The notes beneath the pieces were generated by a model that had not been told where the DNA came from, did not search any database, and saw nothing but the letters and a program-made list of their open reading frames with translations. From the NCBI GenBank assembly GCA_012026715.1, contig VEPB01000345.1:1-18735 (forward strand): a stretch of 18,735 bases of DNA, written 5' to 3'. The DNA comes from Methylococcaceae bacterium (GTDB lineage Bacteria; Pseudomonadota; Gammaproteobacteria; Methylococcales; Methylococcaceae). The translations under genes and the position numbers were made by a program. Position 1 is the stretch's first letter. Every line of letters starts with the position of its first letter. This document shows positions 1-9,986 of this stretch, in pieces.

Positions 1-74
1 AAACCGATGAGCAAGAACATGAGCAGAAAACCGATGAGGGTCATGCCCCCCTGCCCTTCGCGATAGCGCGCCAT
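1..74 (-). CDS. DUF4845 family membrane protein, N-terminal part (runs off left edge)
   Basis: Only the first 24 codons and part of the next are in the window. The peptide begins MARYREGQGGMTLIGFLLMF: a short basic and glycine-rich head followed by a hydrophobic segment, so the N-terminus is a single membrane anchor. A GGGAGGGGG ribosome binding site lies just before the ATG. It starts 12 bases after the lepB stop. In many Gammaproteobacteria a DUF4845 gene sits between lepB and rnc, and this N-terminus fits that family. The family call rests on context and about 25 residues; function is unknown. Confidence 0.7.
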   Translation of the reverse strand, partial: MARYREGQGGMTLIGFLLMFLLIG

Positions 75-86
75 ACCCCCTCCCGA

Positions 87-865
87 TCAATGCAAGATGG
101 TACCCAGCCGGCCGAAGCCCACTCCACCGGCATCCCAGTCCCAGTTCATCCAGATGAAGAAAGCCCGCCCCACCAGATTCCCCTCCGGCACCGTTCCCCA
201 ATAGCGGCTGTCGTTGCTGTTGTCGCGGTTGTCGCCCATCACGAAATACTGGCCGGGCGGCACCGTGAACTCCCCCTGAACCGTGGGCTGTCCGTCCCGG
301 ATGAGAATATCATGGGTCACTTCGGGCAGATCCTCCGACAACAACACCGCGCCGGTCATTTCCTTGCCCTTGCCGACACCGCGATATTCGCTGATGGGGG
401 TCTGCTTGACCGGTTGGCCGTTGACGGTCAGTTGCTTGTTGTAATATCCGATGCGGTCGCCGGGGACGCCGATCAGACGTTTAATGTAGTTGACCGAAGG
501 ATCCTTGGGAAACCGGAACACCACGATGTCGCCCCGCTTCGGCTCGCCCATCTCCACCACCTTGTCGTTCAGCACCGGCAGGCGGACACCGTAGGTGTAC
601 TTGTTGACCAGGATGAAGTCGCCAGTGAGCAGGGTAGGCATCATCGAATTGGACGGGATGCGGAACGGTTCCACCAGGAAGGATCGCAGCAGCAGCACGA
701 TGAAGATCACCGGAAAGAACGACTTGGCGTATTCCACCAGGATAGGCTCGGGATGCTGTTCGTCCGTCACCCGCCCGGTGATCTTGAGGTAGATCGCATA
801 GGCGAGCCAGATGGCGCCGGTGATGGCGCTGGCCAGGACCAGAAACAGTGAAAAGTCGATGTTCA

Positions 866-866
<1 letters not shown>
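87..866 (-). CDS. lepB: Signal peptidase I LepB
   Basis: Inner-membrane serine protease that removes signal peptides from exported preproteins on the periplasmic side. The protein is 259 residues. It has two N-terminal membrane segments (about 8-28 and 50-62), the PSNSMMPTL box with catalytic Ser74, the YIKRLIGVPGDRI box with catalytic Lys129, and the C-terminal GDNRDNSNDSRYWG box. These are the standard S26A family boxes. I chose the ATG at 866 because an AAGGA ribosome binding site precedes it and it overlaps the lepA stop as TGATG, implying translational coupling. The reading frame stays open 47 codons further upstream, but that part lies inside lepA and is not LepB-like. A DUF4845 gene follows 12 bases downstream. 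Confidence 0.97.
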
Positions 867-2671
<1,805 letters not shown>

Positions 2672-2675
2672 GGGT

Positions 2676-4094
2676 TCAATCGGCTAATTTCAGGGCGAGG
2701 AAAATCGAACCGCCACGGCGCTGAACCAGTGCGGCGATGGATTTTCCTTTCGGCAAGGCTTTGATGATTTCATTGGCGTGTTTGACGTCCTTGATGACAT
2801 GGTCCTGCAACCGCAACAGCACATCGCCGCGACGAATGCCGGCATCGAACGCGGGACCGGGCTTCACCTCCTTGACCAGAACCCCGTTTTCCGGCACTTC
2901 CAGTTGATCGCGCATTTCCTTGGTCAGGTTGGACAGCGACAGTCCCAGACGATCGACCTTTTCTCCGCCCGGAACGGCTTCCTGAGCCAGGACCGGTTCG
3001 TCGTCGTCAGGCAGCGAACCGATCTTCACGGTCAATTCCTTGGGCTGGCCCTGGCGGATGATCTTGATGCTGGCACTGTCGCCCACTTTGGTCATGCCGA
3101 CCAGCGGCGGCAGCGCCGACGACAGCACGATTTCCTGCTTATTGAATTCGGTGATGATGTCGCCCACCTGCAAGCCGGCGGCCTCCGCCGGACCCTTGGG
3201 CAGAATCTTGGCAACCAGGGCGCCCTGGGGCTTCTTCATGCCGAAGGACTCCGCCAATTCCCGGGTGACATCCTGGATCTGCACCCCCAACCAGCCTCGC
3301 GACACATGGCCGCTCGCCTTGAGCTGGTCCACCACCTTCATCGCCACTTCGATGGGAATGGCGAAGGAAAGCCCCATGAAACCGCCGGTACGGCTGTAAA
3401 TCTGGGAATTGACCCCGATCACCTCGCCGTCCATGTTGAACAGCGGGCCGCCGGAATTGCCCGGATTGATGGCCACGTCGGTCTGGATGAACGGCACGTA
3501 ATTATCGCTGGGCAGACTTCTTCCCTTGGCGCTGACGATGCCGGCGGTCACCGAATGTTCGAAGCCGAACGGAGACCCGATCGCCAACACCCATTCACCG
3601 ACTTTCAGTGGCTCCGACGATCCCAGCTTGACTACCGGCAGATCCGTCCCTTCAATTTTCAGCAGTGCGATATCGGATCGCTTGTCGGACCCGACCACTT
3701 TGGCCACGCTCTCGCGCCGGTCCTGCAGCCGCACCACGATTTCATCGGCATCCTTGACCACGTGATGGTTGGTGATGATATAGCCGTCCTGGGAAATGAT
3801 GAAGCCCGAGCCGAGGGATTTCACCTCGCTGGGCCCGGCGCCGTTGCCGCCGCCTTCCCCGAAGTAGTGCCGGAAAAAGTCGTCGAACGGTGTGCCTTCG
3901 GGAATTTCCATGCCTTCCGGCAACTGCGGCTGGTCGCTAGCGGCCACTTTCTGGGTGGTACTGATGTTCACCACTGCCGTATTGTACTTTTCCACCAACT
4001 GGGTGAAATCCGGCGGCAAGGAACCCCCGGCGGCGCACGGCCGAACCAGCAGCAGCATGGACAGGACGAAACCGGCCCGGAAAATCTTCAACAT
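2676..4094 (-). CDS. mucD: Periplasmic serine protease MucD (DegP/HtrA family)
   Basis: Do-family periplasmic protease and chaperone that degrades misfolded envelope proteins and, in Pseudomonas, restrains AlgU activation. The protein is 472 residues. It has an N-terminal signal peptide (about 1-22, ending PCAA), a trypsin-like domain with His111 (NHHVV), Asp141 (SDIALLK) and Ser214 (GNSGGP), and two C-terminal PDZ domains (about 265-360 and 385-465). An intact catalytic triad predicts an active protease. The ATG at 4094 has a CGGAG ribosome binding site about seven bases upstream. The gene follows rseC after 50 bases and precedes lepA by four, so it belongs to the algU operon as in Pseudomonas algU-mucABCD. 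Confidence 0.95.
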   Translation of the reverse strand: MLKIFRAGFVLSMLLLVRPCAAGGSLPPDFTQLVEKYNTAVVNISTTQKVAASDQPQLPEGMEIPEGTPFDDFFRHYFGEGGGNGAGPSEVKSLGSGFIISQDGYIITNHHVVKDADEIVVRLQDRRESVAKVVGSDKRSDIALLKIEGTDLPVVKLGSSEPLKVGEWVLAIGSPFGFEHSVTAGIVSAKGRSLPSDNYVPFIQTDVAINPGNSGGPLFNMDGEVIGVNSQIYSRTGGFMGLSFAIPIEVAMKVVDQLKASGHVSRGWLGVQIQDVTRELAESFGMKKPQGALVAKILPKGPAEAAGLQVGDIITEFNKQEIVLSSALPPLVGMTKVGDSASIKIIRQGQPKELTVKIGSLPDDDEPVLAQEAVPGGEKVDRLGLSLSNLTKEMRDQLEVPENGVLVKEVKPGPAFDAGIRRGDVLLRLQDHVIKDVKHANEIIKALPKGKSIAALVQRRGGSIFLALKLAD

Positions 4095-4144
4095 GACTGA
4101 CTCCGAAGTCGTCGACGGAATAATGAAAGAATGGCGGAAATGGA

Positions 4145-4576
4145 TCAGGCCAGTTTCCGCAGAATGACAGGGTCTAGCTTGTTTCCCCGATGCATGCGCA
4201 GCACGCCGAATCCGACGGCCAGGCCGGCAATGCCGCCACCCGCCGCCGCCAGATCGGCCGATCCGGCCAGCATCGATGCAACCCGCGAAGCGGTGAGCGC
4301 CCCCACTAGCAGCGTCACCAAAGGCAGCAGATAAACCAGGAAAGACAACCCCAAAAGCTCCCGTTCCTCGATTCCCAGAAGCAAACGGTCGCCGGGATTT
4401 AATTCGTTATAACCCGGCTGCATCGGAAGTCGCAGGATCGCCTCCCGCTGAAACGCCTTCCCCAGGGCGGCGGAAGAGCAGGTCTGGGTGCAACCGCTGC
4501 AACCCGCTGCGGTGCGCCTCATTACGCTAATGCCGCCCGAATCCACGGCGGTGACCACGACTTCCTCTTCGATCAC
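4145..4576 (-). CDS. rseC: RseC/MucC family inner-membrane regulator
   Basis: Member of the RseC/MucC family, which modulates sigma-E activity; relatives also take part in the SoxR-reducing system. The protein is 143 residues. The N-terminal cytoplasmic part carries a cysteine cluster CSGCTQTC (Cys26, Cys29, Cys33), followed by two hydrophobic segments near 72-95 and 107-128. The cysteine spacing and the two-helix layout match the family. The start is GTG at 4576, overlapping the rseB stop as GTGA, so translation is probably coupled. The gene lies between rseB and mucD in the envelope-stress operon. The biochemical role of the cysteines is not established. Confidence 0.92.
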   Translation of the reverse strand: MIEEEVVVTAVDSGGISVMRRTAAGCSGCTQTCSSAALGKAFQREAILRLPMQPGYNELNPGDRLLLGIEERELLGLSFLVYLLPLVTLLVGALTASRVASMLAGSADLAAAGGGIAGLAVGFGVLRMHRGNKLDPVILRKLA

Positions 4577-5568
4577 GGCGTGGGTCCCGACGACTGTTGC
4601 CGAATCCCGTTGGCGATGGCCTGCACGGTGCTTTCCGGCACCTCCCCGATGACCGTGATCAAGTGCTTGTCCAGCTTCCGTGCAGCCGAGTTGATGGCGC
4701 CGACCTTGCCCGGATGCCCAACCACGAAGTCGTCCTTCATGTCGTCGACATAGATGGAAACGGACGCCAAACCGTCGCTCAGCATGATGTGGTCGACCGT
4801 GCTGTTATCGGTGGAACGCCGCAGACGCGAGTAAGACATCATGTGGAAGCCATCGGGTACGCCTTCCAGCGTCCATTGCAGCGAATCCGCGTTGAGCGCC
4901 TGATGCTCTTTCACCTGCCAACTGGCATCGGTGCGGGTGGACGGTTCCAGAGCTTCGGGGGGAAGCTGCGGCTCCACGGAGATGGAGGTGAACACTACCT
5001 GTTCCACGGACTGATTGGCATCGTCGATGAGTTCCAACTTGAGCGGCAGCTTGGACGCCAGATCGACCCACAGCCGCCGGCCATAGCGATAACCGTCCCG
5101 GGGATCGATCCGCACCAGTTGCGCGGTCTTCTGGGCGACCACCTCGGTTTCGCCGAGGCTAAACCGGTAAAGCCCCTGGAGTTGGGTCAAATCGTCGGGG
5201 ATGTCCAGCAAGATCGAGCGCCTGGACGAGCGAGCCTCGGTCGCCACGGTGTGGGTATCCGGGAAATAGCAGGTGACCTTTTGTGCGTTTCTGACCACTT
5301 CCCGCAGCGGCGTGTTGGTGGACAACATGCGCTCTCGCTCCACACCGTCCGCCACCGAGTGGAACACCTGAAAGCTTTCCAACTGCTGATCTTTGAGATA
5401 GACCACCGATCCACGGTAATTGAGCCGTTCCACGGCGCGGCGCATGTCTGCCAACAAGACTGACGCATCGCCCGCATCACCGGCCACGGCCAACCAGGAA
5501 ATCAACCCTATACCCATGGCACAAGCAAGGACAATCCCCCGATTTTTTACTGCCTTGCCAGACGCCAT
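4573..5568 (-). CDS. rseB: Periplasmic sigma-E regulatory protein RseB/MucB
   Basis: Periplasmic sensor that binds the anti-sigma factor RseA/MucA and shields it from DegS-type cleavage; it releases on binding mislocalised lipopolysaccharide or lipoprotein. The protein is 331 residues from the ATG at 5568. It has a signal peptide (about 1-29, hydrophobic core followed by AVAG), a LolA-like N-terminal domain (about 35-215, containing NYRGSVVYLKD and a VTCYFPD strand) and a smaller C-terminal domain (about 225-325). The frame is open 38 codons further upstream, but that extension overlaps mucA and lacks family character. The start is 16 bases after the mucA stop. It overlaps rseC by four bases downstream. 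Confidence 0.94.
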   Translation of the reverse strand: MASGKAVKNRGIVLACAMGIGLISWLAVAGDAGDASVLLADMRRAVERLNYRGSVVYLKDQQLESFQVFHSVADGVERERMLSTNTPLREVVRNAQKVTCYFPDTHTVATEARSSRRSILLDIPDDLTQLQGLYRFSLGETEVVAQKTAQLVRIDPRDGYRYGRRLWVDLASKLPLKLELIDDANQSVEQVVFTSISVEPQLPPEALEPSTRTDASWQVKEHQALNADSLQWTLEGVPDGFHMMSYSRLRRSTDNSTVDHIMLSDGLASVSIYVDDMKDDFVVGHPGKVGAINSAARKLDKHLITVIGEVPESTVQAIANGIRQQSSGPTP

Positions 5569-5584
5569 GTGATGAAATTTCTCG

Positions 5585-6103
5585 TTAACGGTGGTTGACG
5601 CTGACCAGGCGGGCGTAGGGCAACAGCCCTCCGGTGCCAGCCAATTGCGCGGACTCGTTGTGGACCAACAAATAATCGTCAAAACGGGACTGGGCCGTGG
5701 TCACCCCGCGGATGCGATCCAAACCCGACTGCTGCGCCAAGGACATTGGGGTCGGCACGGCAAACACGTGCTGGGCATTGTTCAGGAATGATTTGCCGAC
5801 CACCAGCGCCGCAGCCACCAAAGATGCGGCCAAGGCATAACTGACCAGCCGCTGGCGCGACCTCGAAGCTGCCGCTGGCCGCGGCGCCAGGACGATTGGC
5901 TCTTCGTCGAGCGCGGCGCTGACCCGTTTCCAGAGGTCGGTCCCGCCGGCGCCGGCCGATCCGGTGCGTATCACATGGCCAATGGCGTTGTAACGCGCCA
6001 AGGTCGACTTCATTTCCTCGTCATCCTTGACTGCCGCGAGCAACCGCGCCATGTCGCGATCGTCGAACTCGTTATCCAACCAACTGGACAGCTGCTCTTT
6101 CAT
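5585..6103 (-). CDS. rseA: Anti-sigma-E factor RseA/MucA
   Basis: Single-pass inner-membrane anti-sigma factor that holds AlgU/RpoE inactive until regulated proteolysis. The protein is 172 residues from the ATG at 6103. The cytoplasmic sigma-binding domain is at about 1-80 (start MKEQLSSWLDNEF, as in RseA), the membrane helix at about 86-103 (SYALAASLVAAALVVG), and the rest is periplasmic. An in-frame ATG lies seven codons upstream at 6124. I prefer 6103 because GGAG sits eight bases before it and its N-terminus aligns with the start of E. coli RseA. The gene lies between algU and rseB. The periplasmic end, where DegS-type cleavage would occur, is present, so it does not look like a mucoid-type truncation. 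Confidence 0.93.
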   Translation of the reverse strand: MKEQLSSWLDNEFDDRDMARLLAAVKDDEEMKSTLARYNAIGHVIRTGSAGAGGTDLWKRVSAALDEEPIVLAPRPAAASRSRQRLVSYALAASLVAAALVVGKSFLNNAQHVFAVPTPMSLAQQSGLDRIRGVTTAQSRFDDYLLVHNESAQLAGTGGLLPYARLVSVNHR

Positions 6104-6139
6104 GCCTTGATCTCCGGGATTCATAAAGCTGGTCTAACC

Positions 6140-6703
6140 TCAAGATTTGATTTTCCGGTCGATGGCTTCGCGCGCCCTGAATATGCGCGATCTCACCGTC
6201 CCCACCGGACAATTCATGGCTTCGGCGATTTCGTCATAACTGAGACCGTCGAACTCCCGCAGCGTGATAGCCTCCCTCAATTCTTCGGGGAGATCGTCCA
6301 GCGCCGATTGGATGATCCGGGCCAACTCTTCCGTCAAAACAACGCCTTCGGGCGTTTCCGTGTCTTTCAGACCGGTCGCCGACTCAAATTGTTCCGCCGA
6401 CTCGATGTCGATATCGTCATCCGATGGCCGCCGGGCGCGGGACGCGAGGTGGTTTTTCGCGGTATTGATCGCGATCCGGTAGATCCAGGTATAAAAAGCG
6501 CTATCACCGCGAAAACTCGGCAGAGCCCGGTAAGCCTTGATGAAGGTCTCCTGGGCGACGTCCTGAGCCTCGTAGGGATCTCGGACATAGCGGTTCACCA
6601 ACTGCACGATCTTGTGTTGGTACTTGATCACCAACAGGTCGAACGATTTCTTGTCGCCCGCCTGAACCCGCCGGACCAGCTCTTCGTCGGCGACTTCAAC
6701 CAT
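6140..6703 (-). CDS. rpoE: Extracytoplasmic-function sigma factor AlgU/RpoE (sigma-E)
   Basis: ECF sigma factor directing the envelope-stress regulon. The protein is 187 residues and very close to E. coli RpoE along its length. Region 2 includes FDLLVIKYQHKI, DVAQETFIKAYRAL and FRGDSAFYTWIYRIAINTAKN (about 21-85). Region 4 includes LPEELREAITLREFDGLSY and the helix-turn-helix CPVGTVRSRIFRAREAID near the C-terminus. The ATG at 6703 has GAGG ten bases upstream. It is the first gene of the minus-strand operon and is divergent from nadB, the usual gammaproteobacterial arrangement. AlgU-type genes are usually autoregulated, but I found no clear GAACTT/TCTGA promoter here. Confidence 0.97.
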   Translation of the reverse strand: MVEVADEELVRRVQAGDKKSFDLLVIKYQHKIVQLVNRYVRDPYEAQDVAQETFIKAYRALPSFRGDSAFYTWIYRIAINTAKNHLASRARRPSDDDIDIESAEQFESATGLKDTETPEGVVLTEELARIIQSALDDLPEELREAITLREFDGLSYDEIAEAMNCPVGTVRSRIFRAREAIDRKIKS

Positions 6704-6859
6704 CGCGCCCGTCCCTCGGCAGCACGTTCTCGCCGACTGAGCTTAGCGGATTTCCGCAGGACGGGCTCCGCCGAACACGGCTCTGGTCGGACGGCAAGAG
6801 GGAGGAAATCATCGGTCGAGATCAGCGGGCTTCGGCTTAAGGGTGCGATTTATGACAAC

Positions 6860-6879
6860 CGGATGGAACGAACCATCCG
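6860..6879. repeat. Inverted repeat in the algU-nadB intergenic region
   Basis: CGGATGG (6860-6866) and CCATCCG (6873-6879) form a perfect 7-bp inverted repeat around AACGAA. It lies just downstream of the candidate algU -10 element on the minus strand. It could be an operator or an RNA hairpin in either leader. No known regulator box is recognised. Confidence 0.4.
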
Positions 6880-6882
6880 CCC

Positions 6883-6912
6883 ATTATCTTCCATAGTGGA
6901 CTAGGCAGACAA
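6883..6912 (-). promoter_or_regulatory. Candidate sigma-70 promoter for the algU operon
   Basis: On the minus strand TTGTCT (6912-6907) is followed after 18 bases by GATAAT (6888-6883). Both are close to the -35 and -10 consensus, though the spacer is one base long. It would give a leader of about 170 bases before algU. The match is by eye and such hexamers occur by chance in an AT-rich stretch, so this is tentative. Confidence 0.3.
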
Positions 6913-6965
6913 CGCGGCGGGATTTATCTTGTAACATTTCCTTCATCTATCACAGACGCTTCCCC

Positions 6966-8570
6966 ATGGAGTCATCCTCTCACTCCGCCTATGACGTCCT
7001 GGTCGTGGGCAGTGGCGCGGCCGGCCTCAGCCTGGCACTGCGCCTGGCCGACCGCTACCGGATCGGCCTGCTTTCCAAGGTGTCCCTGCCCGAAAGCAAC
7101 ACCTTGTACGCCCAAGGCGGCATTTCCGCAGTGGTCGACGAGCACGACTCCATCGAATCGCACATCCAGGATACCTTGATCGCCGGTGCCGGCCTGTGCG
7201 ATCCCGACATCGTCCGGCTGGTGGTGTCCGAAGGCAAATCCTGCATCCAGTGGCTGTTGGATCATGGCGTTCCATTCACCGAAGTCATCAACGAATCCGG
7301 CACGGCTCATCTGCACCTGACCCGCGAAGGCGGACATACCCACCGCCGGGTGGTCCACGCGGCGGACGCGACCGGCCGGGCCATCGAGACCTCGTTGGAG
7401 CACCATGCGCGGCGGCATCCGGGCATCCAGATTCTCGAACACCACAACGTCATCGACCTGATCACCGCCAACAAGCTAGGCTTGCCCGGCAAGCGGGTAT
7501 TCGGGGCCTATGCCCTTGATACCCAAAGTCACCGGGTAAAGACGCTGCCGGCCAAAGTCGTCGCCCTGGCGACCGGCGGCGCCAGCAAGGTCTATCTCTA
7601 CACCAGCAACCCCGACGTATCCACCGGCGACGGTGTCGCTTTGGCCTGGCGGGCCGGCGCCCAGGTCGCCAACATGGAATTCATCCAGTTTCACCCCACC
7701 TGTCTGTACCACCCCCACGCCCGCTCCTTCCTCATCTCCGAAGCGGTGCGGGGCGAAGGCGGCAAACTGATTCTTCCCGATGGCACGCCCTTCATGCACA
7801 AGTTCGACCCACGCGGCGAACTGGCACCCCGCGACATCGTCGCCCGCGCCATCGACCACGAGATGAAGCGCCTGGGTATCGACTGTGTGTATCTGGACAT
7901 CAGCCACCAGCCGGCCGACTTCATCATCAATCACTTCCCCACCATCCACGCCCGCTGCCTGGAACTCGGCATCGACATGACGCGCCAGGCCATCCCGGTG
8001 GTGCCCGCGGCTCACTATGTGTGCGGGGGGGTGCTGACCAACAATTATGCCCGAACCGATGTGGACGGACTCTATGCGCTGGGTGAAACCGCCTGCACCG
8101 GACTGCACGGCGCCAACCGCATGGCCAGCAACTCCCTGCTGGAATGCCTGGTGTTCGCCAAGCAGGCAGCAGAACACATCGCCGGCGGCCTGGCGGCGCT
8201 ACCGGCGCCTCCGCCGCTCCCGGAATGGGACGAATCCCAGGTGAGCGATTCCGACGAGGAAGTGGTGGTATCCCACAACTGGGACGAGATTCGCCGCTTC
8301 ATGTGGGACTACGTGGGCATCGTGCGCACCAACAAACGGTTGGAACGGGCCATGCATCGAGTGGACTTGCTCAAGCAGGAGATCGCCGAGTACTACGGGC
8401 ATTTCCGGGTGACCAGCGACTTGCTGGAGCTGCGCAACCTGGTCACCGTGGCGGAGCTGATCATCCGCTCCGCCCGGCAGCGCCAGGAGAGCCGCGGCCT
8501 CCACTACAGCCTGGACTACCCCTGGTGCGAGCCGGACAGCCGCGCCGAGAACACGGTGCTGGAGCCCTGA
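6966..8570 (+). CDS. nadB: L-aspartate oxidase NadB
   Basis: FAD enzyme that oxidises L-aspartate to iminoaspartate, the first step of de novo NAD synthesis; NadA then makes quinolinate. The protein is 534 residues (E. coli 540). It has the N-terminal dinucleotide-binding motif VLVVGSGAAGLSLAL (Gly15, Gly17, Gly20), the HLTREGGHTHRRVVHAADATG active-site segment with Glu121, QFHPT with His243, and LAPRD with Arg289, matching the catalytic Arg290 of E. coli. The C-terminal helical domain of the succinate dehydrogenase/fumarate reductase family is present. The ATG at 6966 gives the expected N-terminus although the ribosome binding site is weak. It is convergent with the propeller gene downstream. 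Confidence 0.97.
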   Translation: MESSSHSAYDVLVVGSGAAGLSLALRLADRYRIGLLSKVSLPESNTLYAQGGISAVVDEHDSIESHIQDTLIAGAGLCDPDIVRLVVSEGKSCIQWLLDHGVPFTEVINESGTAHLHLTREGGHTHRRVVHAADATGRAIETSLEHHARRHPGIQILEHHNVIDLITANKLGLPGKRVFGAYALDTQSHRVKTLPAKVVALATGGASKVYLYTSNPDVSTGDGVALAWRAGAQVANMEFIQFHPTCLYHPHARSFLISEAVRGEGGKLILPDGTPFMHKFDPRGELAPRDIVARAIDHEMKRLGIDCVYLDISHQPADFIINHFPTIHARCLELGIDMTRQAIPVVPAAHYVCGGVLTNNYARTDVDGLYALGETACTGLHGANRMASNSLLECLVFAKQAAEHIAGGLAALPAPPPLPEWDESQVSDSDEEVVVSHNWDEIRRFMWDYVGIVRTNKRLERAMHRVDLLKQEIAEYYGHFRVTSDLLELRNLVTVAELIIRSARQRQESRGLHYSLDYPWCEPDSRAENTVLEP

Positions 8571-8801
8571 TGGCCCGCCGGATGGAACGGACTGCTCAGT
8601 CCCTGCGATACACTAAACGTATGGGTTCAAGAGTGGGACGCCTGCGCCCCGAAAATTTACCACGTTGCGATTGATCACCGTCAGATCGGGGATCAGCGCG
8701 ATTGCTGAGCTCCGGAACTGGGCGAGCCAGCCCCGGAACTCGCTTGATCCAACGGCGAGGCGGTACCCCAATCCCATTGGCGGGACTATCACCGGCCGAC
8801 T
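8571..8801. other. Convergent intergenic region between nadB and the propeller gene
   Basis: These 231 bases lie between two converging genes. They contain only short hairpins: GGACT/AGTCC around GCTC at 8589-8602 and CCAAT/ATTGG around CCC at 8768-8780. Neither is followed by a T-run, so no terminator is called. A short open frame beginning at the nadB stop (ATG at 8569, 34 codons) has no ribosome binding site or recognisable sequence. The GGTTCAA at about 8625 does not sit in a tRNA-like fold. Confidence 0.6.
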
Positions 8802-9854
8802 TCAGTCCTCATACCCCAGCGTCCTCGGGTCGGTTTCACCAAAACTCAGGAACCAGGGGTTTAGCAGCGGACCGCCGGCGGCGGCAGCGGGAACGAAGAC
8901 ATCGTAAGCCTTGGTCTTTACGTTGTAGCGCCGGACTTCGCCGGTGTTATTGATGGGGACGAACAGCCGCCCCTTCGGCCCGAACAGCAGCGATTGCGCG
9001 AAGCTGCGAGGCTGACCGACCTGGTCCAGATCGATCTGGTCGAGACAAGCCCCCGTTCTGCCGTCAAGGATCAACACCTTGTCGGTATCGTCGGCGTCCG
9101 CCCGGAAGGTGGTGACATAGAGCCGCCGATCGGGGCCAAACACCAAGCCTTCGGGCCGGTGCAGGAACGCCGCGCACCCGCCAGCCAGGTGACTGGCGAA
9201 GACATCCTTGAACTTGCCGGTTCTCGGGTTGAAACGCAGCACATAACCGGCCAGGGGATCCCCCGCTAGTAGACCCGTGACCGAGACATAGAGCAGCCCA
9301 TCCGGGCCGCGCACGATGCCGCGCGGGAAAAAGTTGCCGGAAAAGCCGGTGGTGTCCAAATTGCCCAGAAACGCGCCGGAGCCGGAATCGTAGCTGGCGA
9401 CGCGTCCGCCGTCGTGATCCGCGACATAGACCGTGTTGTCGCCGCCTCGAATCAACCCGCGCGGCGCGAATGGGGCATTGGCGTCGCAACTGCGGCCGAG
9501 TGGCGGGTTGCACGGCACCAGCGCACCGAGGAATCCGCCGTTGGTTTGCCGGTAATTCAGAATCTCGCCCGCAAACGCCTGATCCACGTTCTGATTGGCC
9601 ACCACCAGCCGGCCTTGGGTAAAGATCAGCCCTCGTGGCCCGTTGACGCCGCCGCTGCCCGGCCCTACGAAGGTCCCTTGATAGGCTCCGGTGTCGGCGT
9701 TGAATCGTTTGACCGTATCGTCGCCGCCATCGGTGATGTACAGCGAATCCGCGGCCCAAGCTCCGGCAAATGGAATGAGCGTCATCGCCCATAGCGCGAA
9801 TGCAATCGCTCTGAGCGCCCTCATGCCCTTGGATGGCTTGGCGTTGATATTCAT
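8802..9854 (-). CDS. Secreted NHL/SMP-30-like beta-propeller protein, function unknown
   Basis: The protein is 350 residues with a signal peptide (about 1-34, cleavage near AWA-AD), so it is exported. The mature part has at least five blade-like repeats built on the pattern LY(V/I)xDxxxxxVxRFxxxTGxF: SLYITDGGDDTVKRFNADTG, NTVYVADHDGGRVASYD, LLYVSVTG with YVLRFNPRTGKF, RLYVTTF with VLILDGRTG, and RLFVPINNTGEVRRYNVKT. This is typical of NHL or SMP-30-type propellers, which serve as binding scaffolds or hydrolases; no catalytic set is evident. A strong AGGAGG lies six bases before the ATG at 9854. It is preceded by a SARP-like site at 9906-9938, which suggests control by the adjacent large regulator. 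It is convergent with nadB. Confidence 0.85.
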   Translation of the reverse strand: MNINAKPSKGMRALRAIAFALWAMTLIPFAGAWAADSLYITDGGDDTVKRFNADTGAYQGTFVGPGSGGVNGPRGLIFTQGRLVVANQNVDQAFAGEILNYRQTNGGFLGALVPCNPPLGRSCDANAPFAPRGLIRGGDNTVYVADHDGGRVASYDSGSGAFLGNLDTTGFSGNFFPRGIVRGPDGLLYVSVTGLLAGDPLAGYVLRFNPRTGKFKDVFASHLAGGCAAFLHRPEGLVFGPDRRLYVTTFRADADDTDKVLILDGRTGACLDQIDLDQVGQPRSFAQSLLFGPKGRLFVPINNTGEVRRYNVKTKAYDVFVPAAAAGGPLLNPWFLSFGETDPRTLGYED

Positions 9855-9905
9855 GGCTGGCCTCCTGGTTATTGTCGTTATGCAGGGCCGATTGCCTGCG
9901 TGACG

Positions 9906-9938
9906 ACGCTACTCCGGGGGCACTTACAGATCGGTTAC
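9906..9938 (-). promoter_or_regulatory. SARP-like direct-repeat activator site with -10 element, upstream of the propeller gene
   Basis: On the minus strand GTAACCG (9938-9932), spacer ATCT, GTAAGTG (9927-9921), nine bases, then TAGCGT (9911-9906). The two heptamers have an 11-bp period. The same arrangement with the same distances occurs at 17765-17797. SARP activators are known to bind heptameric direct repeats of 11-bp period about 8 bp ahead of the -10 element. The site is about 50 bases from the propeller ATG. That the regulator at 9987-13193 binds here is inferred. Confidence 0.6.
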
Positions 9939-9986
9939 ACGGCTGGACAGCTGGAAGGCTGTCCTTGAATTTCACATCGTTAACCC

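Larger units (their letters stand above)
6704..6965. other. Divergent intergenic region between algU and nadB
   Basis: This 262-base stretch separates two divergently transcribed genes and must hold both promoters. It is more AT-rich around 6845-6965 than its surroundings. It contains a candidate sigma-70 promoter toward algU and a 7-bp inverted repeat, both listed separately. I see no convincing sigma-E consensus on either strand, no recognisable nadB promoter and no good ribosome binding site directly ahead of the nadB ATG. No small gene is supported. Confidence 0.6.

Noticed and set aside
8578..8589. The 12-mer CCGGATGGAACG occurs on both sides of nadB (6859-6870 and 8578-8589)
   Set aside because: Several chance 12-base matches are expected within a window of this size, and only the first copy is part of a palindrome.
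8584..8616. Sigma-E-like GGAAC ... ACTAA after nadB
   Set aside because: The spacing between the two elements is too long for a sigma-E promoter and there is no gene directly downstream on the plus strand.
8665..8907. Plus-strand 80-codon frame (TTG start) in the nadB/propeller gap
   Set aside because: No ribosome binding site and no recognisable family; it runs into the antisense of the propeller gene.
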